Origin: an uncultured Prevotellaceae bacterium
GTDB taxonomy: Bacteria > Bacteroidota > Bacteroidia > Bacteroidales > Bacteroidaceae
DNA length: 47,526 nucleotides
NCBI GenBank assembly: GCA_946406585.1
Contig: CAMJLI010000002.1
Coordinates: 1-47,526 of the forward strand
Reading direction: 5' to 3'
A program made the position numbers and the translations under genes. This document shows positions 8,675 to 16,783 of this stretch, piece after piece. Position 1 is the stretch's first letter. Each line of letters starts with the position of its first letter. Below the pieces are notes generated by a model that had not been told where the DNA came from, ran no database searches, and was given only the letters and a program-made list of their open reading frames with translations.

Positions 8675-10012
8675 ATGAATTGGCTGCAACTCATCTCCAA
8701 CAAACGCCTTGGCCAAGAACATCGTCATGTCGAGCGTCATGACGACCGTTCGGAGTTCAAGCGTGACAGCGACCGTTTGCTGTTTTCAGCACCGTTTCGG
8801 CGTCTTCAAAGCAAGACCCAAGTTTTTCCACTTCCAGGAAGCGTGTTTGTGCACAACCGCCTTACGCACAGCCTTGAAGTGTCGAGTGTCGGCATGTCAT
8901 TGGGCAACGAGGTGTGCCATTTGTTGAAATCCATCCATCCCGAGTTGGCGGGCACCTTGTTTGAAGAAATAGGCACAATAGTATCCTCAGCCTGCCTAGC
9001 CCACGACATGGGCAATCCCCCGTTTGGCCATTCTGGCGAAAAAGCCATCCAGTCGTTTTTCAAGGAAGGCCCCGGGATGTTTCTCAAGGACAAAGTAAGT
9101 GAAGACTTCTGGAGCGACATCACCCACTTTGAAGGCAATGCCAATGCCTTCCGGCTGCTGGCACATCGTTTCATGGGTCGCCGGGATGGTGGTTTCGTTC
9201 TCACCTATTCCACCTTGGCATCCATAGTGAAATACCCATATTCTTCCAATTGTTCAGGCAGGAAGGGGAAGTTTGGCTTTTTCCATTCCGAGGAAGCCAT
9301 CTACAAGAAAATAGCCCATGACCTTGGCATTCTGCAGACATCGGAAACACCTGAAGGAGTGAAATATGCACGCCACCCATTGGTGTATCTTGTGGAAGCT
9401 GCCGACGACATCTGCTACGAGATAATGGACATTGAAGATGCCCACAAGCTAAGGATATTGTCATACGATGAGACCGAACAGCTATTGCTTGGTTTTTTCA
9501 GCGACGAGGTTAAGGCCAAGATGAGAAAACGCGTCATCGACGAAGGAATCACAGACTTGAACGAGCGTGTGGTCTACATGCGTGCCTCAGCCATCGGCAC
9601 GCTCATCCACGAGTGCGTGTCGGTATTTGTCAAAAACGAAGACGACATTTTGCATGGCCGCTTCGAAGGCAGCTTGTTGGATCACGCCAGCGCCCCCATA
9701 CACAGTGCCTACCGCCATTGTGTGGAAGTGTCGAGGCAACGCATATACAACAGCAAGCCAGTTCTCGATGTAGAACTGTCGGGATATCAGATTATAGAAA
9801 CGCTGATGGAGAAGATGACACATGCAGCAGTCTTTCCAAATCTGTACTATTCCCAACAACTCATCAACAGGGTGAGCAGCCAATACGACATACACTCAGA
9901 AGACCTGGAAACCCGCATCATGGCCGTCATCGATTTCATCAGCGGCATGACGGACGTCTTCGCACTGGACATTTACCAGAAGATAAAGGGAATGTCCCTT
10001 CCACTTGTTTGA
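8675..10012 (+). CDS. dgt: dGTP triphosphohydrolase-like protein (HD domain)
   Basis: A 445-residue HD-superfamily dNTPase. The N-terminal DRSEFKRDSDRLLFSAPFRR and KTQVFPL segments match dGTPases. The metal-binding set is visible as NRLTHSLEVS (first His), LAHDMGNPPFGHSGE (His-Asp and following His) and VEAADDICYEIMDIEDA (distal Asp). Dgt converts dGTP to deoxyguanosine and tripolyphosphate; homologues in this family may take other dNTPs. The start at MNWLQLISNK aligns with the conserved N-terminus of E. coli Dgt (INWHRRY region), so a start further downstream is unlikely despite the very short leader. It is divergent from dut, another dNTP-pool enzyme, and convergent with the beta-helix gene 15 bp away. 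Confidence 0.9.
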   Translation: MNWLQLISNKRLGQEHRHVERHDDRSEFKRDSDRLLFSAPFRRLQSKTQVFPLPGSVFVHNRLTHSLEVSSVGMSLGNEVCHLLKSIHPELAGTLFEEIGTIVSSACLAHDMGNPPFGHSGEKAIQSFFKEGPGMFLKDKVSEDFWSDITHFEGNANAFRLLAHRFMGRRDGGFVLTYSTLASIVKYPYSSNCSGRKGKFGFFHSEEAIYKKIAHDLGILQTSETPEGVKYARHPLVYLVEAADDICYEIMDIEDAHKLRILSYDETEQLLLGFFSDEVKAKMRKRVIDEGITDLNERVVYMRASAIGTLIHECVSVFVKNEDDILHGRFEGSLLDHASAPIHSAYRHCVEVSRQRIYNSKPVLDVELSGYQIIETLMEKMTHAAVFPNLYYSQQLINRVSSQYDIHSEDLETRIMAVIDFISGMTDVFALDIYQKIKGMSLPLV

Positions 10013-10027
10013 TTCCACCAGCACACC

Positions 10028-12544
10028 TCACCATTCAATCCTCAGTTTGTGAAGCATGGTGGTGCTTTCACCACACGACCCTGTGTGTTGCAACAAGAAA
10101 CCTCCAAATGAGTTATCCCCAACAGGTGCAGACAAGTGCACACGGCTTTTCAGATTAGGGTCATCAGGCATTTTCAAAACTTTGTCGGTAAAAACATCCG
10201 CAGTGAGCATGCCATGATGGAAATGCACATTGATGTGGCATCCAGTGACATAGCAAATGGCGCTTACAGGCTCTGTCAGCGGTGTCACCTTTCCATTGTC
10301 ATATCTGACGAGCAAGAAATCCACCGCATTGGCATACTTAGTGGTTCTGACAATGCGCAAGGCATACCCCGACAATGTGATGTTGTCGAATTTCAGTCCT
10401 ACATCCATATACTGTCCGGTAGCGCTACCGAAACCTTGCCCTGCCGTTTTTGTCGGGTCCACATCCAGTTTCACCACCATGTCGCCATAGTCCCCTTTTG
10501 GTGGTGTGAATCTAATGCGCGCCCCACGTTGCGCTTGAAGCAGCCCCATTCCCACGGCTCCATTGAAGCCCTTGTCGTAAGTCCACATTGGCTTGTGGAT
10601 GTCAAAAGTCCATGGGTATTCAGCCGTGTCAGCAGGTTTGTACCCATCCACAGTCCAGCACCCCTCTTTCACCACAGTCTGCCACATGCATGGGAAATCA
10701 TGGAAGTCAGTCTCAAGCACCCTCTCCTTTGCCACATGTTTGTTGCCTATCCTCTTGGGATAGGTTGCAAATTGCTCTTTTCCCAAAGGACTTCTTGCAT
10801 GACGTGGTGCAATGGCTGCACCTATCCATTTGTCTTTCAGGAACCATTGCAAGGAGCATTCCCTCTCTGGTGCAGAATGCGTGGTGGCCAGAGGCAAGGC
10901 ATTGGCCATGTCCTTGGTGTCGGAAACGAGCCAGGTGACGACAGAATTGTCGCCATGGCTATCGGGTGAAAGGCTGTAAGCGACATTTGCCTTATTCCCG
11001 TCAATTGATATTTTGGGCTTCATCTTGAATGTTGGTTCAGGCAGAGGTTTCCCTTCCACCCGAATCATTATGGCTGATTGCAATCCACTTGGCGTAGAAG
11101 CAGTTACAAGAACGTCCACGGGGACATCCCCATCATAGTCGGATGCCACCCAACAAGTCTCTCCATTTGGAGAAATCTCCAAAAAGCCATCATGCCCATC
11201 TTGTATTTTCCATAAGACCTGTTGCAGGTGAGAAGGTGCGAAACCAGCATGACGCATTTGTTTGGCATCAAGTCTAAGTTTCTCCCCGTTGCCAAACACG
11301 GTAGTAGCATTTGCTACAATTTTCAATGCCGTGCACTGCGACGAGCCACCTGCATTTTTCCCACATCCATCAGGAACCCAGCCATCGTCTCCTGCCAAAA
11401 GCCCACAAACATTGTACTCGCCATTTGCCTTGAAAACGTTCAACAATGGCAATCCATCAAGGCAAACAGACGTTTCGGGGTGTTTCTGTTCTACCAAATA
11501 AGGGACACCGTTCATAGTGACATTGCTATAATAACATCGCAGTCCTGAAGAAGGGTATGCAGTCCACCCCACATAAGTCTGTGCTGGTGCATGAAACCTG
11601 CAATCCACCAAAGTTACAGGTCCTGAAGCCTTGCAGAAATAAGAATTGTTGCCATTCCCCTTGATATTGAAATCGCAATCCAGCATCACAGCACCTGCAG
11701 GGTGTGTGGTATAAAATGGCTTTTGTCCATAAAAATCAAAATCACAATGCACATAGACCCCATTCCCGGTCAGAGCATCATCGGTGCATTCGAAATGGCA
11801 ACTGTCGAAAAGAATTCTTCGGGCGCCATTAAGGGGATTCATGTTGAGACGGCTGATGAATCTTACGTTTCGAGCCACCGCCCTGTCTCCATGACAATAA
11901 GCCACGTGAGCTTGTGTTATGGTAGCACTTCGTTTGGGATGTGAGAGCGAAGGGTCAAGAGGGTAATCCAAATCCACATTGCAATAATTACCCATTGTAA
12001 GATTTTTTACAAGCAATCCATCGCCATGGAAGTCGAACATCGTGAAATTTCCCACCGCGCCTTGTGTCTGCCCCCTTTGTGATGCCAGCACAACATTCTT
12101 TGCATCATAAGTCAAGCCCACCAGATGAAGATTTTGGCACCTTACAACCATGCCGAAAGGTTCACGCCCATTCACCCCCTGGACAACATCTGGATTAAGA
12201 GGGTCATCCACCCAATATACATTAGGTGCGATGTAAAGCACCATGGGACAGTCAGCCGTGCCATCTGCCAAATGGCCTACAGCAATTTTGAAATCATTGA
12301 AAACAAAAGGATTGTCCCTCACCACATCATCAGGCAAAGTGGCGTCGAGCAGGAAATGCAACGAATCGAGTTTGTAGTTCATTCCGTCGAACATGAAGCA
12401 GTCTGTCTTTTTAACTTCCACAGGCCTCGTCATGTCGAGAGGATGGTTCAGCAGTTGTCCATTTTTACCACTTTCCTGTGCTCCAACAGGACACACAAGC
12501 ATGCAAACCATAGCAAAAGCCATGGCCAAGGATAGTTTTTTCAT
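10028..12544 (-). CDS. Large secreted protein with right-handed beta-helix, function unknown
   Basis: An 838-residue exported protein. MKKLSLAMAFAMVCMLVCPVGA is a signal peptide; the ATG two codons upstream (12550) is an alternative start. Residues of about 120-370 show short repeated strand-turn units typical of pectin-lyase-like beta-helices, such as NLHLVGLTYDAKNV, GLLVKNLTMGNYCNV, ARNVRFISRLNMN, RRILFDSCHFECTDDA and PVTLVDCRFHAP. The middle (about 400-560) looks like Ig-type domains. The last part (about 590-838) looks like a separate beta-sandwich (VVKLDVDPTK, GLKFDNITLSGYALRIV), possibly concanavalin-like. It may act on or bind a glycan, but no catalytic set is recognisable to me. It follows glsB by 37 bp and could be cotranscribed. 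A weak TAACTTTT box also lies at 12568-12561. Confidence 0.75.
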   Translation of the reverse strand: MKKLSLAMAFAMVCMLVCPVGAQESGKNGQLLNHPLDMTRPVEVKKTDCFMFDGMNYKLDSLHFLLDATLPDDVVRDNPFVFNDFKIAVGHLADGTADCPMVLYIAPNVYWVDDPLNPDVVQGVNGREPFGMVVRCQNLHLVGLTYDAKNVVLASQRGQTQGAVGNFTMFDFHGDGLLVKNLTMGNYCNVDLDYPLDPSLSHPKRSATITQAHVAYCHGDRAVARNVRFISRLNMNPLNGARRILFDSCHFECTDDALTGNGVYVHCDFDFYGQKPFYTTHPAGAVMLDCDFNIKGNGNNSYFCKASGPVTLVDCRFHAPAQTYVGWTAYPSSGLRCYYSNVTMNGVPYLVEQKHPETSVCLDGLPLLNVFKANGEYNVCGLLAGDDGWVPDGCGKNAGGSSQCTALKIVANATTVFGNGEKLRLDAKQMRHAGFAPSHLQQVLWKIQDGHDGFLEISPNGETCWVASDYDGDVPVDVLVTASTPSGLQSAIMIRVEGKPLPEPTFKMKPKISIDGNKANVAYSLSPDSHGDNSVVTWLVSDTKDMANALPLATTHSAPERECSLQWFLKDKWIGAAIAPRHARSPLGKEQFATYPKRIGNKHVAKERVLETDFHDFPCMWQTVVKEGCWTVDGYKPADTAEYPWTFDIHKPMWTYDKGFNGAVGMGLLQAQRGARIRFTPPKGDYGDMVVKLDVDPTKTAGQGFGSATGQYMDVGLKFDNITLSGYALRIVRTTKYANAVDFLLVRYDNGKVTPLTEPVSAICYVTGCHINVHFHHGMLTADVFTDKVLKMPDDPNLKSRVHLSAPVGDNSFGGFLLQHTGSCGESTTMLHKLRIEW

Positions 12545-12581
12545 AGGCATTTTCTTGGAAAAAAGTTATGCTGTCACCTTG

Positions 12582-13589
12582 TCAGTCACTGCTCTTATCA
12601 AATCTGTGTGACAAAATCTTGCCCACGTCGCCACCCGAAGAGAAATGCAACACTTCCGGATGCTCTTTGATGAAAGAGTCGATATGCCTTATTCGCTTCT
12701 CCTCAAGAATTTCATCTACGGCAATAAGGATACCTGTTTCCTCCACATCCCCGAATCCGTCGTTTATTGCAGTGCCGAACATCTTCATGGTAGGACTAAG
12801 CCCCATGTAAGCATTCACCAATGGTGGTATATTGATGCCAAGTTTTCTGATTTCCCCATTGAGTATCCGGTAATCCCCCCTTAAGTCATCCTTGCACAAT
12901 ATACGTTCAAGTTCCTTGGGGTCAGTGTCAATTTTCAGAGGCTTGACAGGCAAGATCAAATCATCCTTGTCGCCGAAGTGTTTGTTTAGGAAATAAAGGA
13001 TCATGTCCCGTCCTTTCCTGACGTATGAAGGATACATTGTCATTTTCCCGAAAAAAAACTTCACATTTGGCATGATGACAGTCAAAGCCCCCAGTCCATC
13101 CCACAAGTTGTCGAGCGCGAAAATGCTTTTTGCCCCCCGCTTGCTGCTTTGATATGGCAATGTGACGTAAGAGCGAGCCAGCTCGATAGTCCTTGGCAAA
13201 TAATCCTTGATAAACTTGTCAGAGAAATGAAACATGTGGCTTGTAGCGAGAATAGGCTGCCCCTTGTCATCGAAATCCACCTCGTTGCCCAGTTTGTATC
13301 GGTATCCACCTATTATCTCACACTCCTCCGGATTCCACACCAACAATTGTTTGTAGCAATTGTCCATCAAGTCGAACTCATCAAGGTCTAGCGCCTTTCC
13401 TGTGCCACCTCCTGCAGCCCGGAAGACCTCCTCCCTTTGACGTCCTATTTCCCTGACAACGTTTGGCGAGTCGTGAATATCCACAACATAAATGTGATTG
13501 TGGCTTTTGTTGGTCATTCTCAGACGCTTGTCAGGCGTAAGTTCACTTATAAGCAATTCTTTGTCTACAGGTGGTATGATTTGTTCCAT
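12582..13589 (-). CDS. glsB: GNAT-type N-acyltransferase, glycine-lipid synthase GlsB-like
   Basis: A 335-residue soluble protein with an acyltransferase fold of the hemolysin/OlsB-like GNAT family. Recognisable segments include VREIGRQREEVFRAAGGGTG, ECEIIGGYRYKLG, ELARSYVTLPYQ and LWDGLGALTVIMPNVKFFFGKM. In Bacteroides, GlsB N-acylates glycine with a 3-hydroxy fatty acid and GlsA then O-acylates it, giving glycine lipids and the serine-glycine lipids derived from them. The adjacent upstream gene encodes a GlsA-like O-acyltransferase, which supports the assignment. An ornithine-lipid role (OlsB) is the main alternative. The 75-bp gap to the upstream gene has no clear promoter, so the two are likely one transcript. 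Confidence 0.8.
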   Translation of the reverse strand: MEQIIPPVDKELLISELTPDKRLRMTNKSHNHIYVVDIHDSPNVVREIGRQREEVFRAAGGGTGKALDLDEFDLMDNCYKQLLVWNPEECEIIGGYRYKLGNEVDFDDKGQPILATSHMFHFSDKFIKDYLPRTIELARSYVTLPYQSSKRGAKSIFALDNLWDGLGALTVIMPNVKFFFGKMTMYPSYVRKGRDMILYFLNKHFGDKDDLILPVKPLKIDTDPKELERILCKDDLRGDYRILNGEIRKLGINIPPLVNAYMGLSPTMKMFGTAINDGFGDVEETGILIAVDEILEEKRIRHIDSFIKEHPEVLHFSSGGDVGKILSHRFDKSSD

Positions 13590-13664
13590 GGGTTATAGGG
13601 ATAGTGTTAGGTTTTGTGAGATATCTTTCATTATATAAATCATCAAGGATTCATTTTGTGTAGA

Positions 13665-14492
13665 TTAGAGTTTGTACACCGTGTCTTGTACATATTGTGC
13701 CCATTGTGCTGGAGTCTTCGATTTGTCGAAAGTTTGCCATGGGATGGGTTTTCCTATTGCCACTCTAAAAGTTTTGTGTACATTTTTATACATTTCGTCC
13801 ACAAGGAATAGCATAGCTATGTTCACCTTGATTCCCAATGTTTTGCATATATTTGCAATACGATAGAAACGGTTTGAATTTCTGCCACTGAAATGAATTG
13901 GCACGACATCCCTATGCGTAGACACACTTTTCGAGATGAAAGTCTTTTTCCAAGGCAAGTCCCTTATCTCTCCATTGTTTTTTCTGGAACACAAGCCAGC
14001 GGGAAACATCAACATGTGGCTGTCGCTATTGAATCCAGCATTAACCATGGCCGGGAAATTTCTGCTTTGGTTTCCGGTTTTGTTGATAGGTATGCACAAT
14101 GGTGCAAGTCCGGGCAAGTTCATAAGCAAGTCGTTGACCAAATATTTGAAATTGCCATCATAGTGTCTGCCAATTATGGCACCCAGCGCTACTCCATCCT
14201 GTCCTCCCAGAGGGTGGTTGCTCACGAACGTGTACAGTTTTCCATCATCCTTGTCCGGCAGGTTCTCTTCACCTTCCAATTCCAATGTCATGTCCAAATA
14301 CCTTACACATTCCTCAAGCCAATCCACTCCCACCTTGTCGCGTGACTCCCACAAAAACTTGTTCACCTCGTCTTGATGAACAATGCTTTTAAGCCAATTG
14401 GACGCCACAGAAGGCACCATTTTGGCTCGAGCGCCCATCTTGTCTTTCAGGATTTTATTAATATCAATGGTTTTTTCTGAAATCTCGGTCAT
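13665..14492 (-). CDS. glsA: Lysophospholipid-type O-acyltransferase, GlsA-like
   Basis: A 275-residue member of the PlsC-like acyltransferase family. The conserved box reads SNHPLGGQDG (about residues 91-100). Here five residues separate His from Asp, against four in the canonical HX4D. Further family segments are LMNLPGLAPLCIPINKTG, LMFPAGLCSR (the substrate-phosphate-binding region) and DVVPIHFSGRNSNRFYR. Paired with the GNAT gene downstream, it probably adds the ester-linked second acyl chain of a glycine (or ornithine) lipid. The ATG at 14492 (MTEISEKTID) is preferred over an upstream one at 14522. The upstream one lies in the -7 box and would leave no room for a leader. It is divergent from mraZ. 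Confidence 0.8.
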   Translation of the reverse strand: MTEISEKTIDINKILKDKMGARAKMVPSVASNWLKSIVHQDEVNKFLWESRDKVGVDWLEECVRYLDMTLELEGEENLPDKDDGKLYTFVSNHPLGGQDGVALGAIIGRHYDGNFKYLVNDLLMNLPGLAPLCIPINKTGNQSRNFPAMVNAGFNSDSHMLMFPAGLCSRKNNGEIRDLPWKKTFISKSVSTHRDVVPIHFSGRNSNRFYRIANICKTLGIKVNIAMLFLVDEMYKNVHKTFRVAIGKPIPWQTFDKSKTPAQWAQYVQDTVYKL

Positions 14493-14519
14493 GATCAAAG
14501 TACTTTCTCTAATAAGATG

Positions 14520-14527
14520 CAAAAATA
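14520..14527 (-). promoter_or_regulatory. -7 box of the glsA-glsB transcript
   Basis: On the minus strand this reads TATTTTTG, matching TAnnTTTG, 27 nt before the chosen glsA start. No -33 TTTG is evident. Confidence 0.55.
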
Positions 14528-14638
14528 ATCATCTTTTTCAATTTTATAGCATCTTGGGCAAAAAAAGTTCAAAAATCATGTTTTTTGTTAAAAAAGCAAT
14601 ACACAAAGATAGATTTCCACAATGATTTTGCTATATTT

Positions 14639-14646
14639 TATTTTTG
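14639..14646 (+). promoter_or_regulatory. Candidate -7 box for the division and cell-wall cluster
   Basis: TATTTTTG matches TAnnTTTG and lies 125 bp before the mraZ ATG, upstream of the TGGRG repeats. A repressor bound at the repeats could therefore block transcription. No -33 TTTG is visible, so this is a candidate only. Confidence 0.45.
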
Positions 14647-14702
14647 TCGAAAAAGGCGTGTTAGGCCCATATTACAGGCACTTGATTTTTTTGAAAAAAA
14701 AG

Positions 14703-14737
14703 TGGAGAAAAATGGGGGAAAGTGGAGGAAAATGTGT
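14703..14737 (+). promoter_or_regulatory. MraZ-box direct repeats (autoregulatory operator)
   Basis: TGGAG (14703), TGGGG (14713), TGGAG (14723) and a degenerate TGTGT (14733) start exactly 10 bp apart, each followed by an A-rich 5-bp spacer. E. coli MraZ is known to bind TGGGN repeats with 5-bp spacers just upstream of its own gene. The array lies 35 bp before the mraZ start. Confidence 0.8.
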
Positions 14738-14771
14738 AATTTTGAAGCCGATTTCAAGAGGATTGACAAAA

Positions 14772-15248
14772 ATGAGACTATTAGGCAACATAGAAGCCAA
14801 GACCGACTCGAAAGGACGTGTATTTCTTCCTGCCGCATTTCGCAAGGTGCTGCAAGGAGAGAGCAGCGACACACTTGTGCTTCGCAAGGACGTATACCAG
14901 CCCTGCCTCACTCTCTACCCCGAATCAGCATGGGACAAGCAAATGGATTTCCTATGCAGCAAGATAAACCGCTGGAATCCCGCCCATCAGCAGATTTACC
15001 GTCAATTTCTCTCGACAGTGGAATTGGTCACTCCCGACAGCAGTGGTCGCATACTCATCCCCAAGCGTTTGCTGGAGTCAGCGTCAATACTCCAAGGCAT
15101 ACGTTTCATAGGCATGGGTGACTACATTGAAATATGGAGCAGCGAGAACACAGCCGAGCCGTTTGTGAGCCATGAGGAATTCACAGATGCATTGGAGCAA
15201 CTCTTGAACGACCAGTCACATGCAGCAGGAGGGCAGTCATGCAAATGA
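14772..15248 (+). CDS. mraZ: Transcriptional regulator MraZ
   Basis: A 158-residue MraZ with two AbrB-like swapped-hairpin repeats, each with the DxxxR signature: EAKTDSKGRVFLPAAFR near residues 8-24 and TPDSSGRILIPKRLL in the second half. MraZ forms a ring-shaped oligomer that binds the repeats in front of its own gene and controls the dcw cluster. The start is MRLLGNIEAK; a longer frame to 14622 would translate straight through the operator repeats. Its stop overlaps the rsmH start, making it the first gene of the long rightward cluster. Confidence 0.93.
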   Translation: MRLLGNIEAKTDSKGRVFLPAAFRKVLQGESSDTLVLRKDVYQPCLTLYPESAWDKQMDFLCSKINRWNPAHQQIYRQFLSTVELVTPDSSGRILIPKRLLESASILQGIRFIGMGDYIEIWSSENTAEPFVSHEEFTDALEQLLNDQSHAAGGQSCK

Positions 15249-16162
15249 GCTCCCCCGCCCCCGCATACCACATCCCCGTCCTGTTGAAGGAGAGCGTAGA
15301 CGGGTTGTGCATTCGTCCCGGCGGTACATATGTGGATGTGACCTTTGGTGGCGGCGGCCATAGTCGTGAAATACTATCGAGGATGGATGCAAGCGGCAGG
15401 CTCTTTGCCTTCGACCAAGATGCAGACAGCATGAGCAACATACCCAAGGACGACAAGCGTTTCGTCTTTGTAAGAAGCAATTTCCGGTATCTGCGAAACT
15501 GGATGCACTACTACGGCATAGAGCATATCGACGGATTGCTTGCCGACCTTGGCGTGTCGAGCCATCATTTCGACGACAGCAGGCGCGGGTTCTCTTTCCG
15601 TTTTGAGGCACCTCTCGACATGCGGATGAACCAAGATGCCCGCCTCACGGCAGCAGACATAGTCAACGGATATTCAGAAGGTCAATTAGCCGACATCCTC
15701 TACCTCTATGGAGAGCTGAGGCAATCCCGTAGATTGGCAGCGGCCATAGTGAAATCACGGCAACAACGCCCCATCACCACCACCACGCAGTTGTGGGACA
15801 CGGTGTCGAGCCTGATGCCACGCGAACGAGAGAAAAAGGAGATGACAAAAGTGTTTCAAGCACTTCGCATAGAGGTGAACCACGAGATGTCCGCCCTTCA
15901 AGAAATGCTTGAGAGCGCCACCGCCCTGCTAGCCACCGGTGGCAGGCTGTCGGTCATCACCTACCATAGTTTGGAAGACCGTATAGTAAAGAATGTGATG
16001 AAAACCGGGCATGCAAACGGCCTGGCAGACGAAGACTTCTTCGGCCGTGTTTCCTCACCTCTAAAGCCGCTGAGCAACAAAGTAATCCAGCCCAGCGCGG
16101 AGGAACAAGAAGCCAACCCTCGCAGCAGGAGTGCCAAACTGCGAGTGGCCGAGAAGACATGA
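15245..16162 (+). CDS. rsmH: 16S rRNA (cytosine1402-N4)-methyltransferase
   Basis: An SAM-dependent methyltransferase (MraW/RsmH) that N4-methylates C1402 in the decoding centre of 16S rRNA. The start region YHIPVLLKESVDGL and the SAM-binding segment YVDVTFGGGGHSREIL are typical. DGLLADLGVSSHHFDD, RGFSFRFEAPLDMRM and FQALRIEVNHEM follow, and the C-terminal SRSAKLRVAEK is the family end. Length is about 305 residues, as expected. ATG at 15245 overlaps the mraZ stop as ATGA; an in-frame ATG at 15239 is the alternative start. It sits second in the dcw cluster, as in most bacteria. Confidence 0.93.
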   Translation: MSSPAPAYHIPVLLKESVDGLCIRPGGTYVDVTFGGGGHSREILSRMDASGRLFAFDQDADSMSNIPKDDKRFVFVRSNFRYLRNWMHYYGIEHIDGLLADLGVSSHHFDDSRRGFSFRFEAPLDMRMNQDARLTAADIVNGYSEGQLADILYLYGELRQSRRLAAAIVKSRQQRPITTTTQLWDTVSSLMPREREKKEMTKVFQALRIEVNHEMSALQEMLESATALLATGGRLSVITYHSLEDRIVKNVMKTGHANGLADEDFFGRVSSPLKPLSNKVIQPSAEEQEANPRSRSAKLRVAEKT

Positions 16163-16216
16163 AAAAAGTGAAAACCTGCAAGACGACGCGAAAAGAACCG
16201 AAGAAAAGAAAAGAAA

Positions 16217-16783
16217 ATGAACAAGAAAGAAGACATCGAAAGCGAAAGATTGGAAAAAGAAGAGAAAGACTATTTGGCAGCGGCCATTTCAAACGAGGAA
16301 GCCCCTCATCAATCAACATCAGACATGGCATCCGACGAGGAAGCCATGTATGGTCATTATACACATGAAGAAGAGGCGGCAGAGCACACACACCCCTCGC
16401 TTAAGGAAGTGATAGAAGAGAATGCACGTGAGGACGAGAAGCCTTTTTCGTCTTCCCTCACTCTGCGCACCATCCTTGGTGGCGACATTCTCAGCACCCA
16501 AGCCATACGCCGTCAAGTATGGCTGATACTGCTCATTACGTTTTTCTCCATACTATATGTATCCAACAGATATAGTTGCCAGAAGCAGCAAATAAGAATC
16601 GACAATCTCAACGACGAGTTGAAGAAATCGAAATACAAGACATTGTCATTGTCGAGCGTACTTACCGAGCGCAGTCGCGAGAGCCATGTGGAAGAATTGC
16701 TCAAGGCCAACAGCGACAGCACCATCCATGCAGCAGACCAGCCCCCATATATTGTAGTCGTACCCCAAAGCCCAGTGAAATGA
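16217..16783 (+). CDS. ftsL: FtsL-like division protein
   Basis: A 188-residue bitopic protein. It has an acidic, low-complexity cytoplasmic part (1-95), one membrane segment (about 101-117, VWLILLITFFSILYVSN) and a short extracytoplasmic coiled region (QKQQIRIDNLNDELKKSKYK). Sequence identity to FtsL is weak in general. The assignment rests on topology, the leucine-zipper-like stretch and position between rsmH and ftsI. FtsL links the FtsQ/FtsB complex to FtsW/FtsI. The cytoplasmic tail is much longer than in E. coli FtsL. Its stop overlaps the ftsI start (ATGA at 16780-16783). The frame at 16159-16368, which also starts with ATGA overlap, is less likely to be real. Confidence 0.82.
   Translation: MNKKEDIESERLEKEEKDYLAAAISNEEAPHQSTSDMASDEEAMYGHYTHEEEAAEHTHPSLKEVIEENAREDEKPFSSSLTLRTILGGDILSTQAIRRQVWLILLITFFSILYVSNRYSCQKQQIRIDNLNDELKKSKYKTLSLSSVLTERSRESHVEELLKANSDSTIHAADQPPYIVVVPQSPVK

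Noticed and set aside
14622..14771. N-terminal extension of mraZ by 50 codons
   Set aside because: It would run through the operator repeats and precedes the conserved MRLLGNIEAK start.
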